Of a stretch of DNA of 64,000 nucleotides, positions 63,545 through 64,000 are shown one piece after another. The position numbers were made by a program, and so were the translations under genes. The DNA is from Nitrospira sp. (GTDB taxonomy: Bacteria > Nitrospirota > Nitrospiria > Nitrospirales > Nitrospiraceae): the NCBI GenBank assembly GCA_030123605.1, contig CP126123.1, positions 1,364,001 through 1,428,000 on the forward strand, given 5' to 3'. Numbering within the stretch: the first letter of the stretch is position 1; every line of letters begins with the position of its first letter. The notes beneath the pieces are model-generated. The model was not told the origin of the DNA, made no database searches, and saw nothing but the letters and a program-made list of their open reading frames with translations.

Positions 63545-64000
63545 GAACAGGTGAGAGGGAACAGCCTCGGAGAAGGGCCTTGACTTCGCCGACCAACATC
63601 AAAGAGCCGGTGACACAGATCAAGTCGGAAGGAGAGGCAGAACGCTTCGCGCAGGCAAGCGCATCCGCCGGCGTCGCCGCCACCTCTGCGAAGGGTGCGC
63701 AGTCACGAAGCAGGTCGCGGAGATCCGCCCCCGTCGAGGCTCGAGGCAAATTGGCTTGCGTGAGGATCAATCGATCGATCAGCGGCAACAACGGCGTAAG
63801 AAATTCGCGCGGATGTTTGTCGCGCATCATCCCAAGGATCAGGCTCACCCGTGCAGTCGGCCTCGCGCGTCGCCACTCGGCCAGGTACTCTGCGAGCACG
63901 ACTGCGGCGGCAGGATTGTGCGCTCCGTCCAGCATGACCGTCGGCGCGTCACCGACGATTTCCAGCCGTCCTTCCCACGCGACGTGCTGCAACCCGATGC
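63537..64000 (-). CDS. folC: Folylpolyglutamate / dihydrofolate synthase FolC (partial)
   Basis: The C-terminal part (about 154 residues) of FolC; the start is beyond the window's right edge. HVAWEGRLEIVGDAPTVMLD and GAHNPAAAVVLAEYL (Mur-ligase-like LDGAHNP motif), LILGMMRDKHP and VTGSLMLVGEV are the family's end. It ligates glutamate to folates. The frame stays open to base 64000. Confidence 0.9.
   Translation of the reverse strand, partial: IGLQHVAWEGRLEIVGDAPTVMLDGAHNPAAAVVLAEYLAEWRRARPTARVSLILGMMRDKHPREFLTPLLPLIDRLILTQANLPRASTGADLRDLLRDCAPFAEVAATPADALACAKRSASPSDLICVTGSLMLVGEVKALLRGCSLSPVRG

Noticed and set aside
62453-63583. A 376-codon plus-strand frame antisense to lptD
   Set aside because: Arg/His-rich artefact opposite a recognisable LptD.

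Overview
The window reads as a chromosomal segment of a Gram-negative bacterium with an outer membrane (LptD, TolC, an OprO/P-type porin, many lipoproteins). G+C is moderately high and genes are packed in short, often overlapping operons. Gene content (PPi-type phosphofructokinase, DUF4292 lipoprotein, tandem DUF507 genes, many two-component regulators, characteristic dispersed palindromic repeats) fits Nitrospirota, probably Nitrospira. There is no rRNA or other marker to prove this. I see no tRNA, rRNA, CRISPR array, transposase or prophage.

Left part (1-11.9 kb). A partial XRE-type regulator is followed by a small zinc-ribbon gene and a stand-alone TOBE (molybdate-binding-like) protein. 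Next come a 55-residue YezD/DUF2292 gene, a phosphate-selective-type porin, an orphan ModA-type binding protein and a lipoprotein. Two copies of a dispersed element with terminal inverted repeats separate the first genes. After them lie a small alpha/beta-barrel-like protein, a histidine kinase / sigma54 activator pair and tex.

Island (12.2-20.3 kb). A divergently placed zinc-ribbon gene precedes a three-gene plus-strand operon. It encodes a TIR/nucleoside-deoxyribosyltransferase-like + TPR + SLOG protein, a degenerate-SIR2 + TIR fusion, and a STAND NTPase with a membrane segment and about 14 WD40 repeats. This has the architecture of a nucleotide/NAD-centred immune or self-killing system and is the main candidate for an undescribed system. 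It is followed by a decayed patatin-like gene fragment and trmL.

Middle (21-49.5 kb). This is mostly housekeeping: membrane hydrolase, aldose epimerase, PPi-PFK, and a receiver-RND pump-adaptor-TolC operon whose pump has an altered proton relay. Further on are cyclophilin, a beta-propeller, a TatC with an unusual N-terminus, rimI/tsaB/DUF4292/radA, fabI, bcp, two DUF507 genes, an RNase H-like nuclease, a PP2C phosphatase and exported proteins. A third copy of the terminal-repeat element and a second palindromic repeat family lie here.

Right part (49.8-64 kb). A signalling cluster opens with a 1427-residue fusion: receiver, PAS, degenerate kinase core, two PilZ domains, LuxD-like alpha/beta hydrolase and methyltransferase. 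It continues with a GAF-kinase / sigma54-activator pair (GSFTDA in place of GAFTGA) and a receiver-HD protein with a degenerate GYP motif. The window ends with a minus-strand operon folC-lptD-TPR gene-trxA-recN.
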